64,000 nucleotides of DNA, from contig OX465110.1 of NCBI GenBank assembly GCA_949987565.1, positions 2,351,152 to 2,415,151 of the forward strand, written 5' to 3'. The DNA comes from Luidia sarsii. Taxonomy: Eukaryota > Echinodermata > Asteroidea > Paxillosida > Luidiidae. Below are positions 34,401 to 43,084 of this stretch, one piece after another. The first letter of the stretch is position 1, and every line of letters starts with the position of its first letter. The notes below the pieces were generated by a model. That model searched no databases, was not told where the DNA came from, and saw only the letters and a program-made list of their open reading frames with translations. A program made the translations under genes and the position numbers.

Positions 34401-37400
34401 TGAATAAGCGAGGATTTGTTGCTTAATGAGCTAGCGCAGAATTTCTGTGCTTAACGGAGGACTTTGCGTACCTTTGCGTACGCAACAACAGAGGAAAATG
34501 GCAGTCGTTTGTTGGATTCGACGACCTAAATTTCCACGGCAAACGCAAATTCAGACAAAACACCTAAGAAAAAAATTTCCCACGCAGGTTTGTGCAAGTT
34601 ATAGTTTTCAACCTCTAACGGTGTTGCTTTACCTCCTTTGCTGAAATTAATTCGGAAAGCACGGCAATTAGCAGACAACAGCACAAAGATTTCTTTTGCA
34701 TACCGCAAATATTGGCCGTGAAAAACGCTTACATTAAATGCAGATTTTTTGCTTCCATGAGCGCCGATTCTACGCTTACAGTTATCAAGCAGGGCCATGA
34801 AATTGTGTCCTGTCCTCAACACACTGCTGGCTTATCTTGCCACCTTAGGGTGTGAATCATCATAAAACCCTACCATTTTTATTGAAGTGACAAATCCTGA
34901 ATGCCTTATCGCTAACCCAGCAGCCACTGAGTGCGGCACTCAGTACAGTGATTACGCAGAGGTCTACGACGGTCAAGTGGACGGTCTGACGACCAGCATC
35001 GGGACGGTCTGCGAGTCTGAGGGCGGCCTCTTTGAGACCAGCGGTAACTTCGCCGTGATCCGATTTCACACGGACGGCGCAACCAATGAAGGAAAGACTG
35101 GCTTTCGTGTCCTATACTCCATCTACTACCAAGGTATGAGACTATGATGAACATCTTAACCGTGAAAACGGGGTGAAACTGTCACTTAGCCGTGAAAAGA
35201 AAATTCACCGTGTTTTCACCCCTATTTCATGGCACACAGTTAGCCAAGTCATTTTCACAGTGTTTTCACCAGTGGTGTCAGTCCGAGGCCACATTCCTGG
35301 TGGTAAATGGCCAGAGGCAATTTAGTAGTATCTGGGAGTGACAGTTACAAGGACACCATACAGTACATCTATGGGGACTGCTGGTCCCTGCTGGTAATTG
35401 AATTAGCCATCCCTCAAGGCTGGAGCTTAATTGCCACCCTGGAAATTCAAGGTTTTTTTCACATTCTTTTTATAGTGAATAATGTCCTCATCAGGTCAGA
35501 GAGGCGAGTGTTTTCACAGTGAATTCACCGTCAAATGCACCGTGAAATCACAGTGACTTTTTAGTTTCACGTCAGGCCCTCTAACTTCTGAGATTTAATT
35601 TGGTATGAAAAAAATGTGAATTGGATTGAATTGAAATTAACATCAACTCATGTTGGTTTTGATGTTGTTGGATATCTTCCTTCTTTACAGATAACTACGG
35701 TTGTCAGGACGATGATTTCCATTGTGATAATTACCACTGCATCTCCTCCTCCCTCGTGTGTGACTTGTTCGACCACTGTGGTGACAACTCTGATGAAACT
35801 AAGGGCTGCAGTAAGTCCAGCATTGTCCAAAAATCACTCATTGTTTTCCCCCGGAATGCAAGGGACTGGAAGCCACGACAGTAATCAGAACCTTTTTTGG
35901 GGGCGGCAAGAGTTGCTTTTCAGTCGTGTCAAACAGCATGACCTTTACGACCCCTGACCTTTACTTTGCCTGTCCCTTTCTCTCCAACAGACTGGAACCT
36001 ATCCCTCTACTGAGACTTCTAGAAGGGGGGGGGGGTTGTCAACTTGTCACAGGCATTGTTGGCGTGTGTTCGCCCAATGGAATGGAAACTAAAAAAAAAT
36101 CAAGACTTTTTTTCGCGGCAAGAAATTTTAAGTTATCTCAAAACTATTCACATTGACCCCTGACCTTTATTTTTCCTATCCCTCTTCTCTGAGACTTGTA
36201 GGGGAGGGGGGGTTGTCATGGGGATTGTTGGCGGGTGTTTGCTGAGAAGAATGGAAGCCGTGACAAAAATCAAGACTTTTCGCGGCAAGAGGTGCTGTTT
36301 TGTCTGAAAGCTGTTGACGTTGATCCTTTGATCTTGCCCATCCCTCTCCCGTAAAACAGACCAGGACAGTGAGAACTCGTGGGGGGTGGTCATGGGCATC
36401 ATCGGCGGCTGCGTGGGCCTGATTGTCATCGGTGTCCTGACGTCATGGTGCTGCATGAACCTTCCCACCAGGCCCAACGCTGCTGCGAGGCAGCGGGCCG
36501 CTGCCCAGCCGTCACTGGCCGTCATTTCCTCCAACGGGTGAGTGATGATATCATTCTCGCTGGTCTGTCTTGGATCCTGACTTATTATAATTTGGCACCA
36601 CTTCCCTCTTTAGTTCCCCCCTCATCTGCGATGGAAGAGGAATCCGACTAATTTAAAAACCAAAATGAAAGTTTTCCAATTTTGGGCTTTTTTTTTGCCT
36701 AATGTCTGAAAGTGTGAGGTGTGCTATTGAGTTTTTCTCTGAAATGAGCCACTAGCTAGAGCACATGGTGCCACTGCACACTTTCTGCCATGCTTCCACC
36801 ATGCAAACCTTCCAGTCTCATCTATACCAGCCTAAATAGTAGAGCATATACCTTTTCTTAATCATCGTCGTCATCACAATCATCATCATCATCCTTATCA
36901 TCCTCATCATTGTCATCGTCATCATCATCTATCACCACCATACCATCATCACCGTTACCGTCATCATCATCATCCTCCTCATCATTACCACAATCCTCAC
37001 CATCATCGATCATCGATCATCAATTTGCTGCAAGGCAGTCGACCACAAAGTTTCTCCATTGAACTTATTCATCACCAAGTCTATCTGGTGACCGCCTTCT
37101 CGTCTAGGTTCCTATAATATCCCCGTCACCAGATAGAGAGCCCAAGGATGTGGGCAAGGTAGAGGCATCTTGTTCTGCCAGGGTCTGTCATCTACTGCCA
37201 TGGGATGGACAACTGTCACTATGAACATCTAAACCATGAAAAAGGGGTGAAAATGTCAATTCGCCATGAAACTAAAAAGTCACTGTGATTTCACAGTGCA
37301 TTTTACAGTAAATTCACAGTGAAAATAATTGCCTCTCTGACCTGATAAGGACATCTTCAGGTCACTAAAGAGAACGTGAACAAAACGTGAATATCTAGGG

Positions 37401-38194
37401 TGGCAAGCTCCAGCCTTGAGGGATGGCTAATTCAATTACCAATAGGGACCACCAGCCCCCATAGCGGTACTGTATGGTGTCATTGTAACTGTCACTCCCA
37501 GATACTTCTAAATTGCCTCTAGCCATTTACCACCAGGAATGTGGCCATGGAGACCACTGGTGAAAACACAGTGAAAATGACTTGGCTAAAACCGTGTGCC
37601 ATGAAATAGGGGTATAAACACGGTGAAAGTTCTTTTCACGGCTAAATGACATTTTCAGCCCATTTTCATGGTTTAGATGTTCATAGTGTGTTTGATATCA
37701 ATCTTATGTAATATCTGCATCCTTTCCACAGCACGTCACAGGCAAACTCCCACGGGAATCCGACCTTCAGCCCGGATCTCAATAGCTCCGGGACGACCCG
37801 GGGAGGGATGGCCTCTCCCCCTCCCAGCTACTCGGACATCTGGCGAGACCCGGTCAACCCCCAGGGCAACGCTGACGGCGGCGGCCACCAGCTCCCCCCC
37901 AGCCCGGCGCCGGCCAAGCTCTACTCTCAGCGGGAGTCGGCCTACGCCAGCATCGACCCGCCCAACCCCAGTCTGAAGGGGGCCGAGCCCGCCGTGCTGC
38001 CCCCGCCCCAGTTCCAGGCTGCCAGCTCGCCCTGGGTCACGGGGCCGGCGGCCGGCGGGGGCGCTGCTGCTGCTGCTGATGCGGGCAGCAGGCAGGGCTC
38101 CGACGGCGCAGTGCTGGGCAGAGCCGAAATCCTCCGGGGCGGTGCACTGCCGCCGCTGAGAGGGACGCCTGCCAAACCCACTGGTCCGCAGTAG
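28278..38194 (+). CDS. Type I membrane protein with three CUB domains, one LDLa module and a PPxY tail (nine coding exons)
   Basis: Exons: 28278-28497, 29647-29901, 31535-31686, 32637-32922, 34074-34244, 34921-35133, 35691-35810, 36360-36537, 37732-38194. Every junction has AG/GT and phases agree, giving 685 residues. Residues 13-34 form a signal peptide; CUB domains lie at about 35-152, 169-284 and 306-430, with signatures such as YDFVEVRDG. An LDLa module (437-473) has six cysteines and the calcium motif DNSDE. A transmembrane helix lies at about 481-502 (MGIIGGCVGLIVIGVLTSW). The cytoplasmic tail of about 180 residues is rich in Pro and Gly, with PPSY at 562-565, a WW-domain (NEDD4-type) ligand. 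The layout resembles Neto (two CUB, one LDLa, TM) and LRP3/10/12, but three consecutive CUBs fit neither exactly, so no symbol is given. A role in receptor or ligand binding at the cell surface is inference from the family. Confidence 0.88.
28498..29646. other. CUB gene intron 1: repeat fragments
   Basis: It holds a foldback-C fragment (TTTTCAGAGCCACACATACT, 28536-28608), a family F piece (28745-28870), a tRNA-centred inverted repeat (29035-29207) and another foldback-C fragment (29440-29520). The intron ends in poly-C just before the exon 2 acceptor. Confidence 0.65.
29035..29207 (+). repeat. tRNA-like SINE (second family) bounded by inverted repeats
   Basis: TGTAATTCAAAGAGGTTTTG on the left is mirrored by CAAAACCTCTTTGAATTACA on the right. 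The centre holds a B-box-like GGGTTCGAATCCTGCCCGAG. Part of the right half is shared with the copies at 9.1 and 63.4 kb. Confidence 0.65.
29647..29901 (+). CDS. CUB gene exon 2: rest of CUB1
   Basis: The acceptor is CCCCCACAG and the donor GTATGC, phase 1 at both ends. It encodes DYKVRLHFQNFDLESANLNS, CRFDFVKVYNG and YMYIYFRSDN, a typical CUB second half. Confidence 0.88.
30285..30410 (-). repeat. tRNA-derived SINE, copy 2
   Basis: Read on the minus strand: GGTTGGATAGCTCAGATGGT, then GGGTTCAAGTCCCGGTCCAG, then AAAGTTTTCTTTGCCATTTT. It is the best preserved copy of the first SINE family in the window. Confidence 0.75.
31050..31310. repeat. 16 bp tandem repeat (GACGGAAATGGAAAAT)
   Basis: About a dozen imperfect units, interrupted twice by an AAAAAAGGTAATGA insert, suggesting a larger secondary unit. 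It is intronic, about 225 bp before CUB gene exon 3. Confidence 0.85.
31535..31686 (+). CDS. CUB gene exon 3: start of CUB2
   Basis: The acceptor is GGACTATCCAG, then GTAAGC after VM. It encodes EPLPTSSPDSCYTVYEENSG and FFSPGYPGTYSHNSDCTYII, a typical CUB opening. It enters in phase 1 and leaves in phase 0. Using the AG two bases later would give a stop. Confidence 0.88.
31869..32170. mobile_element. Foldback element family C, copy 3
   Basis: TAAGTTGAAGGTTTGCAGTG on the left pairs with CACGGCAAATCTTCCACTTA on the right; GCTCTGAAAAGAGCCG pairs with CGGCTCTTTTCAGAGC. It lies in CUB gene intron 3. A decayed half copy follows at about 32405-32510. Confidence 0.8.
32320..32390 (-). repeat. tRNA-derived SINE fragment, copy 3
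   Basis: Minus-strand fragment with GGGTTCAAGTCCCAGTCTAC, matching the B-box half of the 30.3 kb SINE. Confidence 0.6.
32637..32922 (+). CDS. CUB gene exon 4: rest of CUB2 and linker
   Basis: The acceptor is TTTCTCCACCAG and the donor GTAAGT. It encodes LRFTSFDLEPAQGCVYDFVE, VRDG, RYCGG and YVLFHTDSSAAFEGFYAEY, then a linker rich in polar residues. It leaves in phase 1. Confidence 0.9.
32945..33135. mobile_element. MITE family D, partial copy 1
   Basis: It shares GATGAACATC, GTCACGTTGCCGTGAAAATA and GGCCACATTCTTGGTGGTAA with the fuller copies at 35.1, 37.2 and 38.7 kb. It starts about 25 bp past the exon 4 donor. Confidence 0.65.
33353..33960. repeat. 27 bp minisatellite in CUB gene intron 4
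   Basis: About 22 units of AGGGGCATTGCCAAAATTAC plus CTCGATC. Two 30 bp variant units (GATCATCAGG followed by an ACTTCG unit) are exactly 300 bp apart, suggesting duplication of an 11-unit block. Because 27 is divisible by 3 and the unit lacks stops, several frames stay open on both strands; none is a gene. Confidence 0.93.
34074..34244 (+). CDS. CUB gene exon 5: start of CUB3
   Basis: The acceptor is GTGCCCACAG and the donor GTGAGT, phase 1 at both ends. It encodes ICDISRAILTDRGGFIVSHD and SYPESTYDHHLECSVQI, the CUB pattern of YP...C. Confidence 0.88.
34921..35133 (+). CDS. CUB gene exon 6: rest of CUB3
   Basis: The acceptor is a NAGNAG (CCCAGCAG), so one alanine may be optional at 34921-34923. 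It encodes CGTQYSDYAEVYDGQVDG and FAVIRFHTDGATNEGKTGFR. The donor is GTATGA, phase 1. Confidence 0.87.
35148..35578. mobile_element. MITE family D, copy 2
   Basis: It begins CTATGATGAACATCTTAACC, 14 bp past the exon 6 donor, and carries the family core GGCACACAGTTAGCCAAGTC and CTCAAGGCTGGAGCTTAATT. The right end is truncated after AGTTTCACG and followed by a family F remnant. Confidence 0.75.
35691..35810 (+). CDS. CUB gene exon 7: LDLa module
   Basis: A symmetric phase 1-1 exon of 120 nt holding a whole LDL-receptor class A repeat: CQDDDFHCDNYHC, then LVCDLFDHCGDNSDETKGC. Six cysteines and the acidic calcium-binding cluster are intact. Confidence 0.93.
35811..36359. other. CUB gene intron 7: internal duplication
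   Basis: Two related segments of roughly 200 bp, around 35930-36110 and 36150-36300, share TGACCTTTA, GAGACTT, a poly-G run followed by TTGTCA, and TCAAGACTTTT with CGCGGCAAGA. It is probably a local tandem duplication that includes a copy of the 3' splice-site region (CCCTGACC...CTCC). Confidence 0.55.
36360..36537 (+). CDS. CUB gene exon 8: transmembrane segment
   Basis: The acceptor is CGTAAAACAG and the donor GTGAGT, phase 1 in and phase 2 out. It encodes NQDSENSWG, the hydrophobic VVMGIIGGCVGLIVIGVLTS, then WCCMNLPTRPN with basic residues on the cytoplasmic side. Confidence 0.9.
36540..37216. repeat. CUB gene intron 8: (CAT/ATC) microsatellite region
   Basis: An imperfect ATC/CAT trinucleotide run occupies about 36862-37020. 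The rest of this part of the intron holds a foldback-C remnant near 36765-36830. Confidence 0.75.
37217..37688. mobile_element. MITE family D, complete copy 3
   Basis: CACTATGAACATCTAAACCA on the left is mirrored by TGGTTTAGATGTTCATAGTG on the right, and both arms continue into GTGAAAATG-type sequence. The length is about 472 bp. The right end is 43 bp before the acceptor of the last coding exon. Confidence 0.88.
37732..38194 (+). CDS. CUB gene exon 9: cytoplasmic tail and stop
   Basis: The acceptor is CTTTCCACAG, and phase 2 completes a Gly codon. It encodes TSQANSHGNPTFSPDLNSSG, MASPPPSYSDIWRD (PPSY motif), an AAGGGAAAAADAG low-complexity run, and ends GTPAKPTGPQ with TAG at 38192-38194. 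GC content is well above that of neighbouring introns. Confidence 0.88.
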
Positions 38195-38728
38195 CGTGCG
38201 TTCCCGCCCCACCCACCCACCCATCTGTGCATGGGGGTTTTCCTTCCCCCTTTTGAATGTACTCGTACAATGGGCAAAGCCCCCTGGTCCGCAGTAGTGT
38301 CCGTTCCCGCCCCACCCACCCACCCATCTGTGCATGGGGGTTTTCCTTCCCCCTTTTGAATGTACTCGTACAGTGGGCAAAGCCCCCTGGTCCGCAGTAG
38401 CGTCCGTTCCCGCCCCACCCACCCACCCATCTGTGCATGGGGGTTTTCCTTCCCCCTTTTGAATGTACTCGTACAGTGGGCAAAGCCCCCTGGTCCGCAG
38501 TAGCATGTGTTCCCGCCCCACCCACCCACCCATCTGTGCATGGGGGTTTTCCTTCCCCCTTTTGAATGTACTGTACAATGGGCAAAGCCCCCTGGTCCGC
38601 ATTAGCATGTGTTCCCGCCCCACCCACCCACCCATCTGTGCATGGGGGTTTCCCTTCCCCCTTTTGAATGTACTGTACAATGGGCAAAGCCCCCTGGTCC
38701 GCAGTAGCGTCCGTTCCCGCCCCACCCA
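38181..38728. repeat. About 103 bp tandem repeat starting at the CUB gene stop codon
   Basis: Just over five units of CTGGTCCGCAGTAG, GTTCCCGCCCCACCCACCCA, CATGGGGGTTTTCCTTCC and GAATGTACT. The first unit includes the last codons and the TAG of the CDS. The long minus-strand open frames across it are by-products of the repeat. Confidence 0.92.
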
Positions 38729-38740
38729 ACCAACCCTTTC

Positions 38741-39198
38741 ACTAAATGGTGAAAATGGGGTGAAAATGTCATTTAGCCATGAAAAGAAAATTCACCATAT
38801 TTTCATCCCTATTTCATGGCACACAGTTTTTAGCCAAGTCATTTTCACGGTGTTTTCACCAGTGGTTTCCAAGACCACATTTCTGGTAGTAAATGGGCTA
38901 GAGGTATCTGGGAGTGACAGGTACAAGGGAACCATACAGTACCTCTATGGGGGCTGGTGGTCCTTACTGGTAATTGAATTAGCCATCCCTCAAGGCTGGA
39001 GCTTGCCACCCTAGATATTCACGTTTTTTTTCACGGTCTCTTTAGTGACCAGAAGATGTCCTTATCAGGTCAGAGAGGCGATTATTTTCACGGTGAATTC
39101 ACTGTAAAAATGCACCGTGAAATCACAGTGACTTTTTAGTTTCATGGCAAAATGACATTTTCACCCCTTTTTCACGGTTTAGATGTTCATAGTGTTCG
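38741..39198. mobile_element. MITE family D, copy 4, in the 3' UTR region
   Basis: It carries ATTTCATGGCACACAG, TAATTGAATTAGCCATCCCT and the right end CACGGTTTAGATGTTCATAG. The left terminus is damaged by the adjoining tandem repeat. Confidence 0.8.
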
Positions 39199-39213
39199 AA
39201 TGTACAGTACAAT

Positions 39214-39510
39214 GCAGGCATGCAACTTTTCCGCGGATCCGCGGATTTCCGCATTTTTTTTAATTCAGCCATAAAAAAAATTAAAAAATGCATCTGGATA
39301 TTTCTTCTTCCCTAACTATTATTTAAAACACATGCTGAGATCAGGTTAAAAACTTTGATGTTTACTTTTCATTTTGTGTAAACACCCCCCAAAAAATCAA
39401 TTTTTCTGGGTGTATGCCTTGAAAAAGGTTGAAATCTGTTACTCAGCTTAAAGTCATAAGTTGTCACAAACTGCTCAGAGTGCACCACAGAGCATCTAGA
39501 ATCCAAAATT
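39214..39510 (+). repeat. Dispersed repeat family G, copy 1
   Basis: It starts GCAGGCATGCAACTTTTCCG with the palindrome CCGCGGATCCGCGG (39231-39244) and ends CAGAGCATCTAGAATCC. A second copy in the same orientation lies at 61495-61790. It has no ORF; its class is unknown. Confidence 0.7.
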
Positions 39511-39660
39511 TCCACACATGCCGTAAGGGCTTCGTGCTTCGCGCTCGCAGTTTCATTCGGACATTTTCCTCTTTTTTTTACAATTCAAGAGTTGCATGCC
39601 TGACAATGGGCGGCATGATCATGGGAGATATGCACCCCTGCCCCAGCAAAGACTGGTTGC

Positions 39661-39862
39661 ATAGCTGCCAACCTATCATAAAGGAAATTTGGAATACTTC
39701 TGCTAAAAAAAACAGGAGCAAACTACAGAGCAAACTACATAGGAATACATGTGTATTTCCAAGCCAAAAATCGTAATCTGTTGTCAAGAGCTTGTAAAAA
39801 GTGATAGATTTTTACCAAAAAAGAGGAATGATTCCTCCAAAATAGGAATGGTTGGCAGCTAT
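39661..39862. mobile_element. MITE family E, copy 1
   Basis: ATAGCTGCCAACC at the left and GGTTGGCAGCTAT at the right are inverted repeats. The interior (TTCCAAGCCAAAAATCG, TCAAGAGCTTGTAAAAAGTG) matches the 63.3-63.7 kb copy in opposite orientation. Confidence 0.8.
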
Positions 39863-39871
39863 GTTAAGTCG

Positions 39872-39975
39872 ACTATTTGGGAAGGCCACCATCTAATTAG
39901 GGCTGGATAGCTCAGATGGAAGAGCGCTGGTACGCAAAACCCTTCAAGCCCCGGTCCAGCCAGCGTTTTATTTCA
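39872..39975 (+). repeat. tRNA-derived SINE, copy 4
   Basis: TTTGGGAAGGCCACCATCTA is followed by GGGCTGGATAGCTCAGATGG and a shortened body ending CCCGGTCCAGCC. It is close to the first SINE family's consensus but internally deleted. Confidence 0.7.
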
Positions 39976-40469
39976 TTTCTGTCATTTCTTTAAAAAGAAT
40001 TCACCCAAAAACTTAAAACTAAACTGCTAACTCAGGAAAAATGACTAAAAGACATATACGTGTAGAGGGTCTGACATTTCGATCCTAGCAGGGAGAATTT
40101 CCCCCAGAAGTGTTATAAGTCTGACCGTGGCAATTGATGATTTGCTCAGTACGTGAGTCTTGGGATAAATGTCCGGGGATAATTGTGCTATGTTGAGATT
40201 CCACGGGTCACAGATTGGATAGGGAATGATGAGTCCGGTATTTGAACCCTAGATCTTACAGGAATACACGTGATGACATCACAGCGTGCAGCCTTCGCTG
40301 TTCTATGGTGTTTCAGATGCCAGAATCATTTTTTTGTGTGAAGATTTTGTTGCATCTTCGTTGGTTTGGCTTAACCCGGGAATTAAAATGTGAATGGAGT
40401 GTAGGCCCTAGATTGTGCAAAGGACGATATAGAAAGAGTTTTGTAATTAAGCTCACCAAAGTGTAATCC

Positions 40470-41353
40470 TCCATTTTCATGTTTTTGTTGATTAATTATG
40501 TTATCAATTCTGGGTTTTTTTTAAGCATCTTTAGGTAACACTCCTTTTACCCTAGCTGCTGCTGTGCTAAATGTATATTACATTCCTTTGATGCCTTTAA
40601 CTTGAGATCAATTCTATTTTCCGTGTTGCAATTTTGACTGTTTGGATTTTGTTAGATTTTGACTACAGTTGTACAGTATTTGGATTTTTGTTTACGTTTT
40701 ACCTTCGAAAAAGTTGACTATCATTTTGCTTTACAAAGTTTTATACTATAGTATAAGTTTATTTGAACTAGTGTATGTGTGTATAATTGATGTATATTTT
40801 ATGCAATATGTCTTCCTAAAACATAATTTCCCTGGGTTTTATGACAATTCCAAAGGAAACAATCTTTGAAATAGTGCATTAGCGTGGTCTTGTATTCAGA
40901 ACATCGAAGTTTCATTCCATAGCTTATCTTTTAAAAAAGTCAATAATATACTTATCTGAACCTTTTTGGACTTTATTTTTGTAACCATGTGGTTTTTTTT
41001 TTCGTTAGCACCCCTGTTGAAATCCTATTGATTGTCGGTATGATTGAAAAGTAACCAATTTATTTTTTTAGAGGAAATACTCAAGTTGATCGAATATTGC
41101 AAGGAATACCTCACACCAAAATAATGTGTAAATATGAAGAATAATTGATCTTTAAGGAATTCCATAGACTAAGAAGCCAGTTGTTAAGGCTTTTATTTTT
41201 ACCTTATATTATTGTGCCTATATACTAACAAAATTCACATTTTTCAAAAATTTTATCCAAGCTGTATTTTAAATCAATTTCTTCATCTTGTAAATATTTT
41301 TTAATGTACATGTACATGTATAAAGGGTGTGCATTATTTATAGTTTCAATAAA
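40470..41353 (+). other. Possible distal 3' UTR of the CUB gene
   Basis: An AT-rich, repeat-poor stretch of the kind seen in animal 3' UTRs, ending at AATAAA (41348-41353). If transcribed, the 3' UTR would be about 3.2 kb and would include the tandem repeat and MITEs above. This is inference without transcript evidence. Confidence 0.3.
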
Positions 41354-42460
41354 AGTAAGTGTGGCACCCAAAAAATGTGTATAACTGTTCCAACTGTTCA
41401 ACTAGTCTTTATAAAAGCCGGTTCTGGAAATAGTCACAAGAACAAGATGGTGTATATAGTGTGGGTTGTCAGCCTTAATAGCGCTTTTACGACTGGTGTG
41501 CAAGACAAACGCTCGATGACGTCACCATACTTTGCATAATATTATTTTCGTTCACAACGTCAACAAAACGTCAACAGTCACAACCTGAGGCCGACAGAAG
41601 CGCCAGTGGGTTTTGTCATCCGTCGATTCAACTGCCTTAGAAAGAACATGCTAAGTGCTTAAACATGAGGGTAGGCCTAGCTTAGAGCTGTGCAACAGGT
41701 AAGATTCTGTTGGTCCTAATTGTCCGCTGTTAATTGCCGAACTAAGAGAAGATATGGCTCGCAAACTGAAGTGAGATGACGAAAGATTTAGGAAAATTTA
41801 CATGACTAACATTAACAATTGCTTGCTTACGTCCGGCCTATTATCGACTCGGCAGCCCAGCCTTGGCCTAAAACTTTCAGTTAACCATCGATGAGTATAT
41901 ATGCTGCTTATTTTCAATAAGGTTAGAGCTTGGAACAGCTTTTCAAAAAAGGTTATCAAGACACTTACATGAATTAAATTGAAAGTGGAGACATTTTTGA
42001 AATCTTCGAATCGATTTCTTAACATGTTCGACGACGTTCATGTTTAGACTAGAGCTCTATAAATAAACTATAGTGACGTCACGAAATTTGCTTAGCAGCA
42101 TGCGCGCGCATGAGCCCGTCGCAACGAAGGGAAAAAGTAGTCCCGTTTAAATTGTAAACAACCATATAGAGGTCTTTGTAAACAACAAAATGCAGAATCT
42201 GTGGTCGTATATCATTGACATTTTGGATGTAAAATCATGCTTTTATTTCCTCAATCGGTCAAATTGTTCATCGTGGATATCCGAAGCAGATTTCTTGAAT
42301 GACTGAAACAGACCCTGCCAATTCGTGCTACATGACTGATGGGACAATTCGTGCAGAAGGTAATTGTTCCCTCAAAAAAGTGAACAGATACTGAGATAGT
42401 GAGATACGTACTGGATAAAGAAGAATTGAAAATGTTTCATCGGCAGGGGGCTCGACTACG
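41354..42460. other. Intergenic, no gene recognised
   Basis: Several short open frames but no recognisable domain; no repeats noted beyond short A/T runs. Confidence 0.4.
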
Positions 42461-42469
42461 TACGACTAC

Positions 42470-42715
42470 GACTACGAAAAGCAAAGGTAAGACTAGTAGT
42501 AGTACTAGTACAGTAGTAGTACTACTGTAGGGTAAGATATAGAGTACATGTACATGCATTATTACTACATCTAGGCCTAGTACTAGTACTAAATACTAGT
42601 AATGGATGGTACATGTAATTGGTATACCACCTACCTAGTACGTACTAGTAGTACTAGTAAGTAGTAGTCGTACTAGTAAAGTACTACTACTACTACTACT
42701 AGACAGTTGACTGTG
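42470..42715. repeat. Degenerate TAGTAC/ACTAGT-rich microsatellite
   Basis: Dense TAGTAGTACTAGT-type words, many of them palindromic around ACTAGT or GTAC, ending in (TAC)n near 42681-42702. Confidence 0.7.
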
Positions 42716-42965
42716 TGTAGGCCTAGAATCATTTCTACACAAAAGCCTTGGTTAGTGATGAGAGGTTGCATGCCATGTGTGATGTTGTGTATGGTTATGA
42801 CTATATAGAGCCGGAATGGTCCAGTTCAGACGTTGTACTAGTTGTATAGGCCGATAATAATGGCTTAGAGTTAGACTGGGGTGGACCCCAGACACTGTTC
42901 TGTCTTGTTGGTGATACATAATTATTTACAAGTATGTGTATATTTACTAGATTTGTAACTAAACA

Positions 42966-43068
42966 AGGTTCCCAGGAAGAGCAGTTTCTGATCGACGGAT
43001 GAGTGTCAGTGGGTCCACACACATTACTATGGCCTAAGTTAGGCACGCCAGTATACCCTGTGAGTGTG
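42966..43068 (+). repeat. Leader repeat (GGTTCCCAGGAAGAGCAG), copy 1
   Basis: GGTTCCCAGGAAGAGCAGT, then GGGTCCACACACATTA and GGCACGCC. Copies 2 and 3 lie at about 45625-45690 and 45993-46058; all three precede purine-rich sequence. Confidence 0.7.
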
Positions 43069-43084
43069 AGGTAAAAAAAACAGA

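Noticed and set aside
37736..38729. Minus-strand open frames of 199-329 codons
   Set aside because: They are antisense to the GC-rich last CUB exon and the 103 bp tandem repeat; no domain, no splice context.
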